Shown: positions 34,119 to 43,171 of the stretch, piece after piece
How positions within the stretch are numbered: the first letter of the stretch is position 1
Layout of the letters: the number at the start of each line of letters is the position of its first letter
From: an uncultured Draconibacterium sp.
GTDB taxonomy: Bacteria > Bacteroidota > Bacteroidia > Bacteroidales > Prolixibacteraceae
NCBI RefSeq assembly: GCF_963676815.1
Contig: NZ_OY781365.1
Location: forward strand, 558,001-622,000
Direction of reading: 5' to 3'
Length of the DNA: 64,000 bases
Position numbers and translations under genes: made by a program
The notes under the pieces: generated by a model
The model's database searches: none
Seen by the model: only the letters and a program-made list of their open reading frames with translations
What the model was told of the DNA's origin: nothing

Positions 34119-34976
34119 TTATCTTACCCCTTTACTTTTGTGTGTTAAATCAGCAGACATCAACAAGAACAAAGCATCGATTACCATTTTGTCTTGTACG
34201 GTGTTGTTAAAAGTGAATGACAGCTCCTTATTTGTCCCACTTTCATAATCGATATCGTTGTGCCCCATATTGATATACAGCATTTTAAAACGTCGATTAC
34301 TCCACACAACAGGGTAATAACCATCGTGCCATACTTCATGTTTTTTAGGTCCTGTTCCAAGAGGAAAACTAGACGAATCAATGGAAACAAGAATATCAAT
34401 GTCCGGATTTTCTCTCAGATCATTTTCCCAACTATACCATTCATTGGGTGAAGCTTCAAAGTTATTCGGCAGATCATTTGTAACTGGATGAGAATTATTT
34501 TCTACCTTCAGCATTGCCGTGGTTGGCCGCCAGGTATTCCCTTTGTATTGCCCCGATCCTAAAAAGGTTTCATGATACCAATCCCAGTTTTGTGGATATG
34601 AAGAACCACTAAGAGCAAAAGCACAAAAATGAAATCCCAACCAGGCTCCCCCATTTTCCATATAATTTTGAAATGCCTGCCGATTAGACGAAGTATCCGG
34701 ACGCGTATCAAGAAAAACAACCAGATCTACGTTGGAAAGATTACCCTTATTCAACTCATTCCAATCGTTTGTCGATTCGTATTCAAAACATGAATCTTTT
34801 GCCAATTGTGTTAGCCACCTATCAGCTTCATGCACAAAACTTACGTGAGCAGGATCATTCTTTCCGGTATAAAAAGCGACGACTCTGGATTTAGCCGGAG
34901 ATTGTGCTAAGAGATGAAATGAAAAACAGCAAATAAATAGGTTCAGTAAGATAATTCTTGACATTTTGAATTTCAT
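34119..34976 (-). CDS. Exported ThuA-domain protein
   Basis: 285 residues. Signal peptide MKFKMSRIILLNLFICCFSF (cut near LLAQ). The mature protein is a ThuA/class-I-glutamine-amidotransferase-like domain (VVAFYTGKNDPAHVSFVHEA, VVFLDTRPDT, NGGAWLGFHFC, WSNRRFKMLYINMGHNDIDY). ThuA proteins take part in disaccharide (trehalose-type) utilisation, often as exported forms in Bacteroidota. It begins 17 bp after the permease gene and is the last gene of the long minus-strand run. Confidence 0.82.
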   Translation of the reverse strand: MKFKMSRIILLNLFICCFSFHLLAQSPAKSRVVAFYTGKNDPAHVSFVHEADRWLTQLAKDSCFEYESTNDWNELNKGNLSNVDLVVFLDTRPDTSSNRQAFQNYMENGGAWLGFHFCAFALSGSSYPQNWDWYHETFLGSGQYKGNTWRPTTAMLKVENNSHPVTNDLPNNFEASPNEWYSWENDLRENPDIDILVSIDSSSFPLGTGPKKHEVWHDGYYPVVWSNRRFKMLYINMGHNDIDYESGTNKELSFTFNNTVQDKMVIDALFLLMSADLTHKSKGVR

Positions 34977-34993
34977 TTGAAGAATTGCGAATA

Positions 34994-37900
34994 TTATTCA
35001 ACCTGCAATCCCGATACCAATACTTTTCTTTTTAATGAAAACCAACTTAAGCCAACGATCCAAACCAATCCGTTTACAAGGATCAGCGCTACCACAATCG
35101 CTACTATTGAAAATGAAACATCAGTATTGGTAGACAAAAATGCAGGTAGAGTTGCAAGAACGGCGGTAACAAAACCAAGCAAAACTCCTGATATCAACAG
35201 TAGCAAGTATTCGTTTCTCAGCAATTTAAAAACGGAGCTTTTGGTGAATCCAATGGCTTGCATCAAAGCAATTTCACGCCGACGCTCTAAAATGGTTCTG
35301 GCCAGAATAACAGCAAGTCCGATGGTTCCAAGAATTAATCCCAAGGCGCCAAGCGCAAGGAATATCGACAAATAAGTGTTTGTTACGGAATAAAACTCAA
35401 CAAGGCGTTTTGCCGCACTTTCCATTTCCCAGCCATAATCGCGAAAAACGGATTGCAGCTCGTCGCCTATTGCTGTTTCGTTTTCGACATCACCACCAAT
35501 TAAAAAGATATTTGAACCAGAACTGCTGGGGTAATTTTTCAGAAAGTGTTTATTCGAGATTATAACATACCCCTGAAAAACAGATGGTTTTGTTCCTGCA
35601 ATCAATTTCAATTTTAATGTATCTCCCAGTTCGTTTTGATACAATATAACGTCACCCACTTTCATGCCGAGCCCCCACTGAATAACAGTTTGGTCGGCAA
35701 TGGCAGGAATCGTTCCGTCTTCAAAATCAGTTTCCAAACTTTGCCACGGATCAGCATCCAGACCTTTCATTTTTGCAGCAAAATCAAATCGTCCGGCCAG
35801 ATTTTCAGCATCAACACCCAAAATTGCCGGCTGCGCAATGCGGTTCAGGTTCAGACAACTGGCATCGTCACCATCCACTTTGCGAAATTGCACCACATTA
35901 AAATCTTCGTAAATTCCTTCTTCCGCCTTCTTGTCCTCGTTATTAATATCAAAAAGAACGGGCATGGTGGTTTCGGCAAAATACAGAAAGCCCCCGGTGC
36001 CACTCGTTTTTTTATTGGCTCCGGCAATCAAATCCATTTTGTACGAACCCGTAGAAATAACGATAAATGTTCCCAGCGCAAAGAGCGTAACAATGGTAGT
36101 CGATCGACTAATATTTCGGGTAAGATTTATGGCTGACAACTGACTGAACTGAAACTCGCGGGACTTTTTGACCGCCCGTTTCATCAGCAGATTTCTGAAA
36201 AGCAATAACAGTCCAAGCAGCATAAGTCCGCCCGACATGAAAAACATGGAAGCATCGGCCTGCTCTGCCAATAATTGCAGTACAAAAACCACAACCGACA
36301 AAACTAAAGCTCCCCACAGAACTCCATTCAGCAAACGTGTTTTAAGGCCACTTTCTTTAACCGCGATCTGTTTTTGCAGTTCAACCGCTTTTTGTTTCTG
36401 AAAACGACGTAATGAAATTGCAATAGCAACCAGTGAAACAATCAAGCTAATAATCCATCCAATTACCAATGTTGATGGCAATAACTGAATTTCGAGCACA
36501 TTGGTACGAACAATATCAAACCACAACGAATTTAATATGTGGAACACCAGCGTGGTATAAAAATACGAAATCACCAGCCCCACTACTCCACCAAACAATG
36601 AAACCACAAAACCTTCAGACAGGTAAAATCTTCGGATGTATTTTTGCTGAAATCCAAGAGCCACAAGTAGTCCGATTTGGGTTGAACGACTTTCGAGATT
36701 CAAACGGAAAAGCAAGGCCGTTAGAATTATGGAAGCGACCAAAATAAAAAAACTTAAACCGATAAACAATCCGCTAAAATCGGTACCATTTTGAGCAGCA
36801 TGCACACCTTGTTCACGAATGGGGTCAACGATCATTCCTAAATCGGCAGGCGAAATAGCGGCAGCAAATTCCTTTTTATATTCATCCTCACTAAACGTTC
36901 CGGCGGGATAACGCACAGCCGTGTACTCACCAAAACGATTGGACCACAGCTCCAATGCACTCTCGGTTGAAATAAAAGCTTTTGGTGTGCCTTTGTAGTC
37001 GTCCCAGTACTTCTCATCTTTTTCACGGATCGCATCCAGATCAATGGGCACACCGGCCTCCCACTCGCGGCAATGTCCGGCATCGGATAATCCCGGCAAA
37101 TGTGGTACGCGCGTTCGATCTGCCACTGGAGAATCCATTGGAACAATTTCCTTTAAAATAAATGCGGCCTCTTTATTTTCCAACTGCCGCAAAGGGCCGA
37201 TCTTGAAATATTGTAAACGAATGGTATCTCCCAATTTAGCTTTGAAATCATCTGCAGCCCACTGATTTAATATTATTTCATTTGGAGCTAGCTTTGGGTT
37301 GTTAACCGATGACACAAATGAATAAGGAACTACTGATTGGTTATGATCGATCCCATTCACAAAATAAGTCAAAATCATATCTGCTCCGGGTAAACTTCCA
37401 AGCAGATCAGAAATTTTCTCTTCCATAAAAACCCGCTCGGTAGAAATCTCCACTTCGCGTTTATCATCTAATTTCTTTAATTCCAATCCGGCATCGGCTG
37501 GTGTTAAACAGGAATTTACGACTTCGGAAACTACTGCTGTCTCCAACTCCGTTGAAACAAGAATCTGGTTCGCCTTTCCTTCAAATTCCATTAAACGGTT
37601 CAGGCGCTCAATCGACATAAAAATATTATAGGGTGCCGTTTGTGAATTTTTCAAACTAAAGCGCCCCAACTCGTCTTTCGTAACTACTTTTTTAATTGTC
37701 GCGCGTAAAGACACACTTGTTTCTTCGGCCGATACAAACGGCGCATTCATCGGTATCAGACTGGCCTTTTTTATGCGAACCAGGATATTATCGCCGGCCC
37801 CTTTTTGCAGACGCTCTGCCAGATTTTCACTTATGGCTATCTCATTATTTTGCAATTCGGCAAAAAACGGTGTGTTTGCGATCTCCTCAAAATCGGCATC

Positions 37901-38236
37901 AACGCCAACCACCTGAACTTTATTAGCACGTTCCTGACCTCCATCGGCAACAGCCATTCCTTCCAACAAAAGCACAGAAGTAGCTTTCAGTTCAGCATTT
38001 ACAGCTTCCATCTCCGCAGCCATCTCCTGACGAAAATAGCGCTCTTTTACAGCTACCAGGTGTGTTGTTTCGCCCAAACGATAAAAGGTTGCCTGGGTTA
38101 AACTGTGTCGCACCGAATCGCCAATAACAAGTGAGCCGGTTAAAACCATCGTGCTGATAGCCACACCAATTGCCACCAATAAATTGGCTTTAAAATAATG
38201 AAGAAAAGATTTTATTATGTATTGAAATTTGGTCAT
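34994..38236 (-). CDS. ABC transporter permease, FtsX/MacB-like
   Basis: 1080 residues from the ATG at 38236 (MTKFQYIIKSFLHYFKANLL). A start 7 codons upstream exists, but those codons lie in a short repeat (38241-38275), so the later one is preferred. Membrane helices: one N-terminal (about 18-40), a cluster at about 490-690 and a final group at about 940-1070, with two large extracytoplasmic domains between them. This is the LolC/MacB-FtsX layout in duplicated form. With the ATPase upstream it would extrude or extract an envelope substrate, perhaps lipoproteins; the substrate is unknown. Confidence 0.85.
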   Translation of the reverse strand: MTKFQYIIKSFLHYFKANLLVAIGVAISTMVLTGSLVIGDSVRHSLTQATFYRLGETTHLVAVKERYFRQEMAAEMEAVNAELKATSVLLLEGMAVADGGQERANKVQVVGVDADFEEIANTPFFAELQNNEIAISENLAERLQKGAGDNILVRIKKASLIPMNAPFVSAEETSVSLRATIKKVVTKDELGRFSLKNSQTAPYNIFMSIERLNRLMEFEGKANQILVSTELETAVVSEVVNSCLTPADAGLELKKLDDKREVEISTERVFMEEKISDLLGSLPGADMILTYFVNGIDHNQSVVPYSFVSSVNNPKLAPNEIILNQWAADDFKAKLGDTIRLQYFKIGPLRQLENKEAAFILKEIVPMDSPVADRTRVPHLPGLSDAGHCREWEAGVPIDLDAIREKDEKYWDDYKGTPKAFISTESALELWSNRFGEYTAVRYPAGTFSEDEYKKEFAAAISPADLGMIVDPIREQGVHAAQNGTDFSGLFIGLSFFILVASIILTALLFRLNLESRSTQIGLLVALGFQQKYIRRFYLSEGFVVSLFGGVVGLVISYFYTTLVFHILNSLWFDIVRTNVLEIQLLPSTLVIGWIISLIVSLVAIAISLRRFQKQKAVELQKQIAVKESGLKTRLLNGVLWGALVLSVVVFVLQLLAEQADASMFFMSGGLMLLGLLLLFRNLLMKRAVKKSREFQFSQLSAINLTRNISRSTTIVTLFALGTFIVISTGSYKMDLIAGANKKTSGTGGFLYFAETTMPVLFDINNEDKKAEEGIYEDFNVVQFRKVDGDDASCLNLNRIAQPAILGVDAENLAGRFDFAAKMKGLDADPWQSLETDFEDGTIPAIADQTVIQWGLGMKVGDVILYQNELGDTLKLKLIAGTKPSVFQGYVIISNKHFLKNYPSSSGSNIFLIGGDVENETAIGDELQSVFRDYGWEMESAAKRLVEFYSVTNTYLSIFLALGALGLILGTIGLAVILARTILERRREIALMQAIGFTKSSVFKLLRNEYLLLLISGVLLGFVTAVLATLPAFLSTNTDVSFSIVAIVVALILVNGLVWIVGLSWFSLKRKVLVSGLQVE

Positions 38237-38240
38237 ACCC

Positions 38241-38275
38241 CTTTGTCCTTTGGACATTTCCCCTGAAGGGGAAAC
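38241..38275. repeat. Short intergenic repeat with hairpin
   Basis: The minus-strand sequence reads TTTCCCCTTCAGGGGAAATG then TCCAAAGGACAAAGGGG: a CCCCTTCAGGGG hairpin next to a TCC...GGA hairpin. This wording recurs between genes in many bacteria, from memory. Here it sits between the ATPase stop and the permease start. Confidence 0.45.
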
Positions 38276-38952
38276 TATTCTTTTTCCAATTTACCGTTTC
38301 GTAATAAAAGTTTCGTATCCATTTTTTGAGCCAACTCTGCCGAGTGAGTTACTGTCACCAAAGTCACTCCTTCCTCTTCGCTGAGTTGAATAAGTAATTC
38401 CGAAAGAGCATTGGCATTGGCCTCGTCAAGCGCACCCGTTGGTTCATCGGCCAGAATTAATTCAGGCTTATTTATTAAAGCACGAACCACCGCAGTACGC
38501 TGACACTCGCCTCCCGACATTTCTGAAGGTTTCTGATTACGTTGCTCTGAAATACCTACTTTTTTGATCAGGTATTCTGCCCAGTCTTTTTGCTCCTTTG
38601 TTACTTTTCCTTGTGGCAATAGCGGTAGCAACACATTCTCCCAAAGGCTCAGTTGTGGCATTAAATGATGCATTTGAAAAACAAACCCAAGGTTTTGATT
38701 TCTAAAGGTCGACAATTGAGTTGAATTGTACCCGGTAATATTGGTACCATTAAACATCACTTCTCCGGAATCGGGCGTGTCCAGTGCCCCTACAAGATTC
38801 AATAAAGTTGTTTTTCCTGAACCACTCGGCCCGATTATTGCCACTTTTTGTCCTTTTTCCAGTTCACTATTTAGTTCTTTTAATACCGGTCGAAAGCTAT
38901 GTGTACCGGCTTCTCCGTACCCTTTTGATATGTTTTTTAGTTGTAGTAGCAT
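38275..38952 (-). CDS. ABC transporter ATP-binding protein (LolD/MacB type)
   Basis: 225 residues from the ATG at 38952 (MLLQLKNISKGYGEAG), preferred over a start 9 codons upstream lying in repeat-like sequence. Walker A GPSGSGKTT, signature MSGGECQRTAVVRALIN, Walker B LILADEPTGALDE and H-loop THS are all present. It powers the permease encoded 38 bp downstream. Confidence 0.92.
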   Translation of the reverse strand: MLLQLKNISKGYGEAGTHSFRPVLKELNSELEKGQKVAIIGPSGSGKTTLLNLVGALDTPDSGEVMFNGTNITGYNSTQLSTFRNQNLGFVFQMHHLMPQLSLWENVLLPLLPQGKVTKEQKDWAEYLIKKVGISEQRNQKPSEMSGGECQRTAVVRALINKPELILADEPTGALDEANANALSELLIQLSEEEGVTLVTVTHSAELAQKMDTKLLLRNGKLEKE

Positions 38953-38965
38953 TTTATTTTTTTTA

Positions 38966-38990
38966 CCGCTAAGGCGCAAAGACGCGAAGT
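38966..38990. repeat. Short dispersed repeat (GCGCAAAGACGCGAAG)
   Basis: CCGCTAAGGCGCAAAGACGC and following GAAG fill the gap between the glycosyltransferase and ATPase genes. It resembles the aaGGCGCAAAGACGC intergenic wording widespread in Bacteroidota, from memory. Confidence 0.4.
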
Positions 38991-40277
38991 TTATCTTTTC
39001 AAATTCTCATACAGCTCAACTATCTCGGCTGCATGGTTATGTATATTAAAATTCTTTCCGGTTCCTTCATAACCGGCCAGGCTCAATTGTTCCAATCTTT
39101 CAGGATCATTCAATAAGTCGGCCCAGCTTTCACTCAATTTTTTCGGTGTATTTGGCGAATAAGTTATTCCGCCACCTGAAACATCCACAATCTCAGGGAA
39201 AGCTCCCAAAGCGGGTTGCACCACCGGAACTCCGGAAGCCATGGCTTCCAACAAATACATTCCGAATGCCTCGCCGATGCGAACAGGGACAGATATCATC
39301 GCAACTTTTTTAAAGAAATTATGACGTGCTGCTCCTTCAAATTCTTCCACCACCTCAAACTGATGCAGCAAACCAGCCTCTTTCAGCTTATGTTTTTGCT
39401 CTTTAAAAAACTTTTTATCGTCGCCGGTTAAACCTCCCGTAGCAATTAGTTTCACCTCTTCAAAATCTGCTTTCTTTTTCAATTCAATAAAAGCATCCAC
39501 CACAATATCGAAACCATCCTTGTGGCACATTCTCGAAATATAACCAACATTTTTTGGTTTCTCTTTTACCGGAATGTAGGGATAATCCTCCACATCAACT
39601 CCAAGATAAAACGTGTGCACCTTTTTATCTTCCAGGCGCATACGTTTTTTCATTTCATCGGCAAAATAATTACTGACCGCAACCAGCGCATCCACATCTT
39701 CGGCACGCTCGTGCATTAAATCCCAAATTGGCTGCTGAAACTGTGGCTGCATGGCATCAACCCAAACATCTTCGTCCTGAAGTGAACAAACCACCGGAAC
39801 GCCAACCTTTTCTTTCAGCCGTTTTGCCAGTCCCAGCAACAAAGCATTTGAAATATGAATAACATCGGGTTTGCAATGCTCGGCAATCCAATCAACCATT
39901 TTTTCCAGCTCTTCCTTTTGCTCGCCCTGTTCACCCAGCAACATCGAAATGGTCATATCTTCCAGACCTTTTGCACGGGTGGATCCCGCCATGGAAGCAG
40001 CCATTTTCATCATAGGTTTTGAATTGAGCAACTTATCGAACCAAGCCGGTGCTTTCCTGAAAATCGGATAAACCTGTTTAAGATAAGTGCTGATTGCACC
40101 ATAAAAAATCGGGATGTCAGAGATGTCGTGTTCATCGGAAAAAAGCGGCAAATACATGGGAATTTTCACCACCTGGTGATCCAGTTTTCGTAAGGCATCC
40201 ACATATTTGCTGTCGCGCAGACAATTACCGCAATAAAAGCTGCCACCTGATCCGGGTATGATTTGAATTATATTCAT
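38991..40277 (-). CDS. GT4-family glycosyltransferase
   Basis: 428 residues, GT-B fold, no signal peptide. The N-terminal domain begins MNIIQIIPGSGGSFYCGNCL; the donor-binding C-terminal domain contains RIGEAFGMYLLEAMASGVPV with the E-x7-E motif and the preceding NVGYISRMCHKDGFDIVVDA. It transfers a sugar from a nucleotide donor to an unknown acceptor at the cytoplasmic face. It lies in the propeller/Fe-S gene run, 38 bp from both neighbours. Confidence 0.88.
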   Translation of the reverse strand: MNIIQIIPGSGGSFYCGNCLRDSKYVDALRKLDHQVVKIPMYLPLFSDEHDISDIPIFYGAISTYLKQVYPIFRKAPAWFDKLLNSKPMMKMAASMAGSTRAKGLEDMTISMLLGEQGEQKEELEKMVDWIAEHCKPDVIHISNALLLGLAKRLKEKVGVPVVCSLQDEDVWVDAMQPQFQQPIWDLMHERAEDVDALVAVSNYFADEMKKRMRLEDKKVHTFYLGVDVEDYPYIPVKEKPKNVGYISRMCHKDGFDIVVDAFIELKKKADFEEVKLIATGGLTGDDKKFFKEQKHKLKEAGLLHQFEVVEEFEGAARHNFFKKVAMISVPVRIGEAFGMYLLEAMASGVPVVQPALGAFPEIVDVSGGGITYSPNTPKKLSESWADLLNDPERLEQLSLAGYEGTGKNFNIHNHAAEIVELYENLKR

Positions 40278-40315
40278 GCTCTAAATTATTAGAAGCCGGA
40301 AGAATGAAAAGGTTA

Positions 40316-41422
40316 TTATTCGCCAAAACAATAAATATTTCCATCGTAAGCTCCCACAAACAATTTTCCACTTGCTACCGCAGGATTACTAATGATCTGG
40401 CTTCCTAGTTCATAAGTCCAAACAGGCTTTCCATCCGAAAGGTTCACAATGGCTAAATCGCCACGCATATTCGCCACAACTACCTTATTTTTAACAATTA
40501 CCGGAGAGGCTTCCACCTGTCGGCCGGTGTTGTATTCCCACAGTTTTTCACCTGTATTTTTATTGAAACAATACAAAAACTTATTGTGATTGGCCGTTAA
40601 AACTTTATCGCCAATTAAAGCGGGCGAAGCAATAAACTGCAAATTAGTTTTTTCGTCAGACCACACCCAGGTAGTTTTGTCCTTTTCTATATCAACCTGA
40701 AAAAAACGGCCATCGTAATCGCCCACATAAGCTTTATCATTTTCTATGGTAACCGACCCGGCCACATAGGTTGCTACATCAATTTTTTCTACCAGCTCGC
40801 CCGTCGTTACATCAACCACGTGAAGGTATCCGTCGCAGCCACCAAATATGGCTTTCCCATCAGCGCAGGCCGCGGCTCCGTTAATGAAATTATCCGATTC
40901 GTATTTCCATTTTAACTCACCGGTTTTGGCATCAACACAATGAAGGTAGTAATCATAACTCCCCATAAAAATATAGGTTGTACCATCTTCCGTCCACCAG
41001 TTTGCCGAACCTATAATCTGGTTTTCACATTCGTAATCCCACAATTTTTCGCCGTTATCGAGGTTTAGCGCAAAAAGCATCCCATCCAAATTACCTACAT
41101 AAACCGTATTATCAAGAATGAGCGCGGGTGCTTCGATTGAATTTTCAGTATTGAATTTCCACAATAATTTTCCAGAAGTATCAACACAGTATACAAAACC
41201 ATCGGTAGAACCAATCACCACTTTATTGTTCGCAACTACCGGTGCCGACTTGATGTTATCGCCGGTTTCGAAAGTCCATAAAAGTTTTGGAGAATCAGGC
41301 AGTGTGGTTTTTGAGACACCGGTCAAATGCTGCTCTCCACGAAAAATGGGCCAAGAATCTGATGGCTGAGCAACAGCTCCAAAACTCAAAATGATTAAAA
41401 AAGCTACTATCCAATACTTCAT
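40316..41422 (-). CDS. Exported PQQ-like beta-propeller protein
   Basis: 368 residues. Signal peptide MKYWIVAFLIILSFGAVAQP, then the (W/F)RG start motif shared by all six PQQ-like proteins here (SWPIFRGEQHLTG), then seven to eight PQQ-type blades with tryptophan docking motifs (GKLLWKFNT, GEKLWDYEC, GELKWKYES, GEKLWEYNT, GKPVWTYEL). It is probably periplasmic. At this length it lacks the extra domains of PQQ alcohol dehydrogenases, so it may be a binding scaffold rather than an enzyme. A 177-bp gap separates it from the flavoprotein gene upstream, the longest within the run. Confidence 0.85.
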   Translation of the reverse strand: MKYWIVAFLIILSFGAVAQPSDSWPIFRGEQHLTGVSKTTLPDSPKLLWTFETGDNIKSAPVVANNKVVIGSTDGFVYCVDTSGKLLWKFNTENSIEAPALILDNTVYVGNLDGMLFALNLDNGEKLWDYECENQIIGSANWWTEDGTTYIFMGSYDYYLHCVDAKTGELKWKYESDNFINGAAACADGKAIFGGCDGYLHVVDVTTGELVEKIDVATYVAGSVTIENDKAYVGDYDGRFFQVDIEKDKTTWVWSDEKTNLQFIASPALIGDKVLTANHNKFLYCFNKNTGEKLWEYNTGRQVEASPVIVKNKVVVANMRGDLAIVNLSDGKPVWTYELGSQIISNPAVASGKLFVGAYDGNIYCFGE

Positions 41423-41599
41423 AAATTCTTTGATTTGCGAATATTGATTAACGAATTTTGATTGCAGATTTACTTCTAAAACCGTTAATCAACACTCTGC
41501 ATTTTTATTTTCATTGAACCACAATAGACACATAGAAAACGATAGAATTTTGCCAATTGTCGACTCATTCCTAAATCTTAAATCGTTAATCGACATTCA

Positions 41600-43153
41600 T
41601 CATTCGTTATTCTTCAACGATATCGCTCCCGTTGGACAACCCTCTGCAACTTTTCGTGCTGTTTCTGTCAATCCCAGTTTCAGATCTTCGTTAAACGGAA
41701 CGCCAATCTCCACATCAAATCCTCTGCCAATAAATGTAAAACCAAATTTCTCCTTATACTTTCCAGTGAGGCGTACACATATTCCGCACTTAATACATTT
41801 TTGAGATTCGTACACCACCAAATCATGATTGATCTGTTTTGTAATCTTCCGGCGCTCGCTGGTTTTAAATCGTTTTTGATCCACTTGATATTGGTCCGAA
41901 TATTCGCGCAGTTTACAATTATCAATTGCACGGCAATCGCAATGCAAACACCTTTTTGCTTCCGCAATGGCTTCTTCTCGACTAAATCCTGCATTTTTAC
42001 CTTGCTCCGGAATCTTGCGTTTCCCTTCTACCGACTCTTTTAAGTATTCGGCAAATTCGTCGGCAACCATCTTTCCAAAACGAGAATTAAATAAACGTAG
42101 TTCACCTTTTATCTCTTGTCCGGACAAAAATTGCATAACAGAAAATGCCACTTCTTTTCCCTGACCTACCGAGCGAACAGCCAGTCTTGATGAACGCAAT
42201 ACATTCCCGATGGCAAATACTTTTTCGTCGGAAGTTTGATAAGTTGCTTTATCCACAACAATTCCTTTTGGTCCGGCTTTCAACTCATACTTTTCCGAAT
42301 CGTCAGTAAATACACCTGATGCAAGGACTACAGCATCAAAATCCTTTTTCAGCAGATCAAACTCGCTGGCGCCAATCGACTGTCCTCCACGAAATTCAAC
42401 ACCGGTTTTTATAATCGATTCAATTTCTTTATCCAAAACATCCGTTGGTAAAACTTCTTCGCTCAATTCCAAACGAAGCAGACCACCGGCTTTTTCATTT
42501 TTATCAAAAAGTGTTACATCGATTCCTTTCAGTTGCATGTAATATGCAGCTGCCAATCCGGCCGGACCGGCACCAATTACTGCTACCTTTTTTCCTGTTT
42601 TTTCAACTTCAGGAAGCGTTGGTTCAACACCATTATCTCCCACAATTCTCTTCAACAAACAAATTGAAACCGGCTCATCAACTGTTTTTCGGTGGCAGGC
42701 TCCTTCGCACGGAGCGGGACAAATTCGCCCCAAAACTGCAGGCAGAGCAATGTCCTTTTTTACCACTGCCAACGCCTCATCAAATTTGCCGGCAGCGATC
42801 AATCGGTTCATTCGCGGAATATCCATATGAGCCGGACAAGCCACCTGGCAGGGGCCTTCACAATCTCCAACATGTTCGCTCAACAGCAATTCCAACGCAG
42901 TTTTTCGCGAATCGGCAATCTCCTGATCATCGGTAATCACCTCCATTCCTTCCACTGCTTTTACCGAACATGACGGATAAAGTCGTCCGTTTTTGTGGTC
43001 CTTCACCATACAAAGCATGCAGGAAGTAAAGTGCTCCAGCTCGTCGTGCCAACACATATTCGGGATATCAAATCCCATTTGCTGCGCGGCTTTCATCACC
43101 GAAGTCCCCTGTTCAACCTCAACTACTTTGTTATTTATTTTTAGTTTAATCAT
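41600..43153 (-). CDS. NuoG-N/GltD-like Fe-S flavoprotein
   Basis: 517 residues. N-terminal [2Fe-2S] ferredoxin domain with C34, C45, C48 and C62, as in NuoG and HydA; a cysteine-rich GltD-type region (DCEGPCQVACPAHMDIPRMN, GRICPAPCEGACHRKTV); an FAD/NAD(P)-binding domain (VAVIGAGPAGLAAAYYMQ at about 188-205; NADPH-site equivalent and VFAIGN); and C-terminal Cys clusters (CLHCDCR, CIKCGICVR, GCPTGAI). It probably accepts or delivers electrons between NAD(P)H, Fe-S centres and the NuoE-NuoF fusion encoded 18 bp upstream. No hydrogenase or formate-dehydrogenase catalytic domain is attached. Confidence 0.85.
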   Translation of the reverse strand: MIKLKINNKVVEVEQGTSVMKAAQQMGFDIPNMCWHDELEHFTSCMLCMVKDHKNGRLYPSCSVKAVEGMEVITDDQEIADSRKTALELLLSEHVGDCEGPCQVACPAHMDIPRMNRLIAAGKFDEALAVVKKDIALPAVLGRICPAPCEGACHRKTVDEPVSICLLKRIVGDNGVEPTLPEVEKTGKKVAVIGAGPAGLAAAYYMQLKGIDVTLFDKNEKAGGLLRLELSEEVLPTDVLDKEIESIIKTGVEFRGGQSIGASEFDLLKKDFDAVVLASGVFTDDSEKYELKAGPKGIVVDKATYQTSDEKVFAIGNVLRSSRLAVRSVGQGKEVAFSVMQFLSGQEIKGELRLFNSRFGKMVADEFAEYLKESVEGKRKIPEQGKNAGFSREEAIAEAKRCLHCDCRAIDNCKLREYSDQYQVDQKRFKTSERRKITKQINHDLVVYESQKCIKCGICVRLTGKYKEKFGFTFIGRGFDVEIGVPFNEDLKLGLTETARKVAEGCPTGAISLKNNE

Positions 43154-43171
43154 TTGTTTCTTGATACTGGA

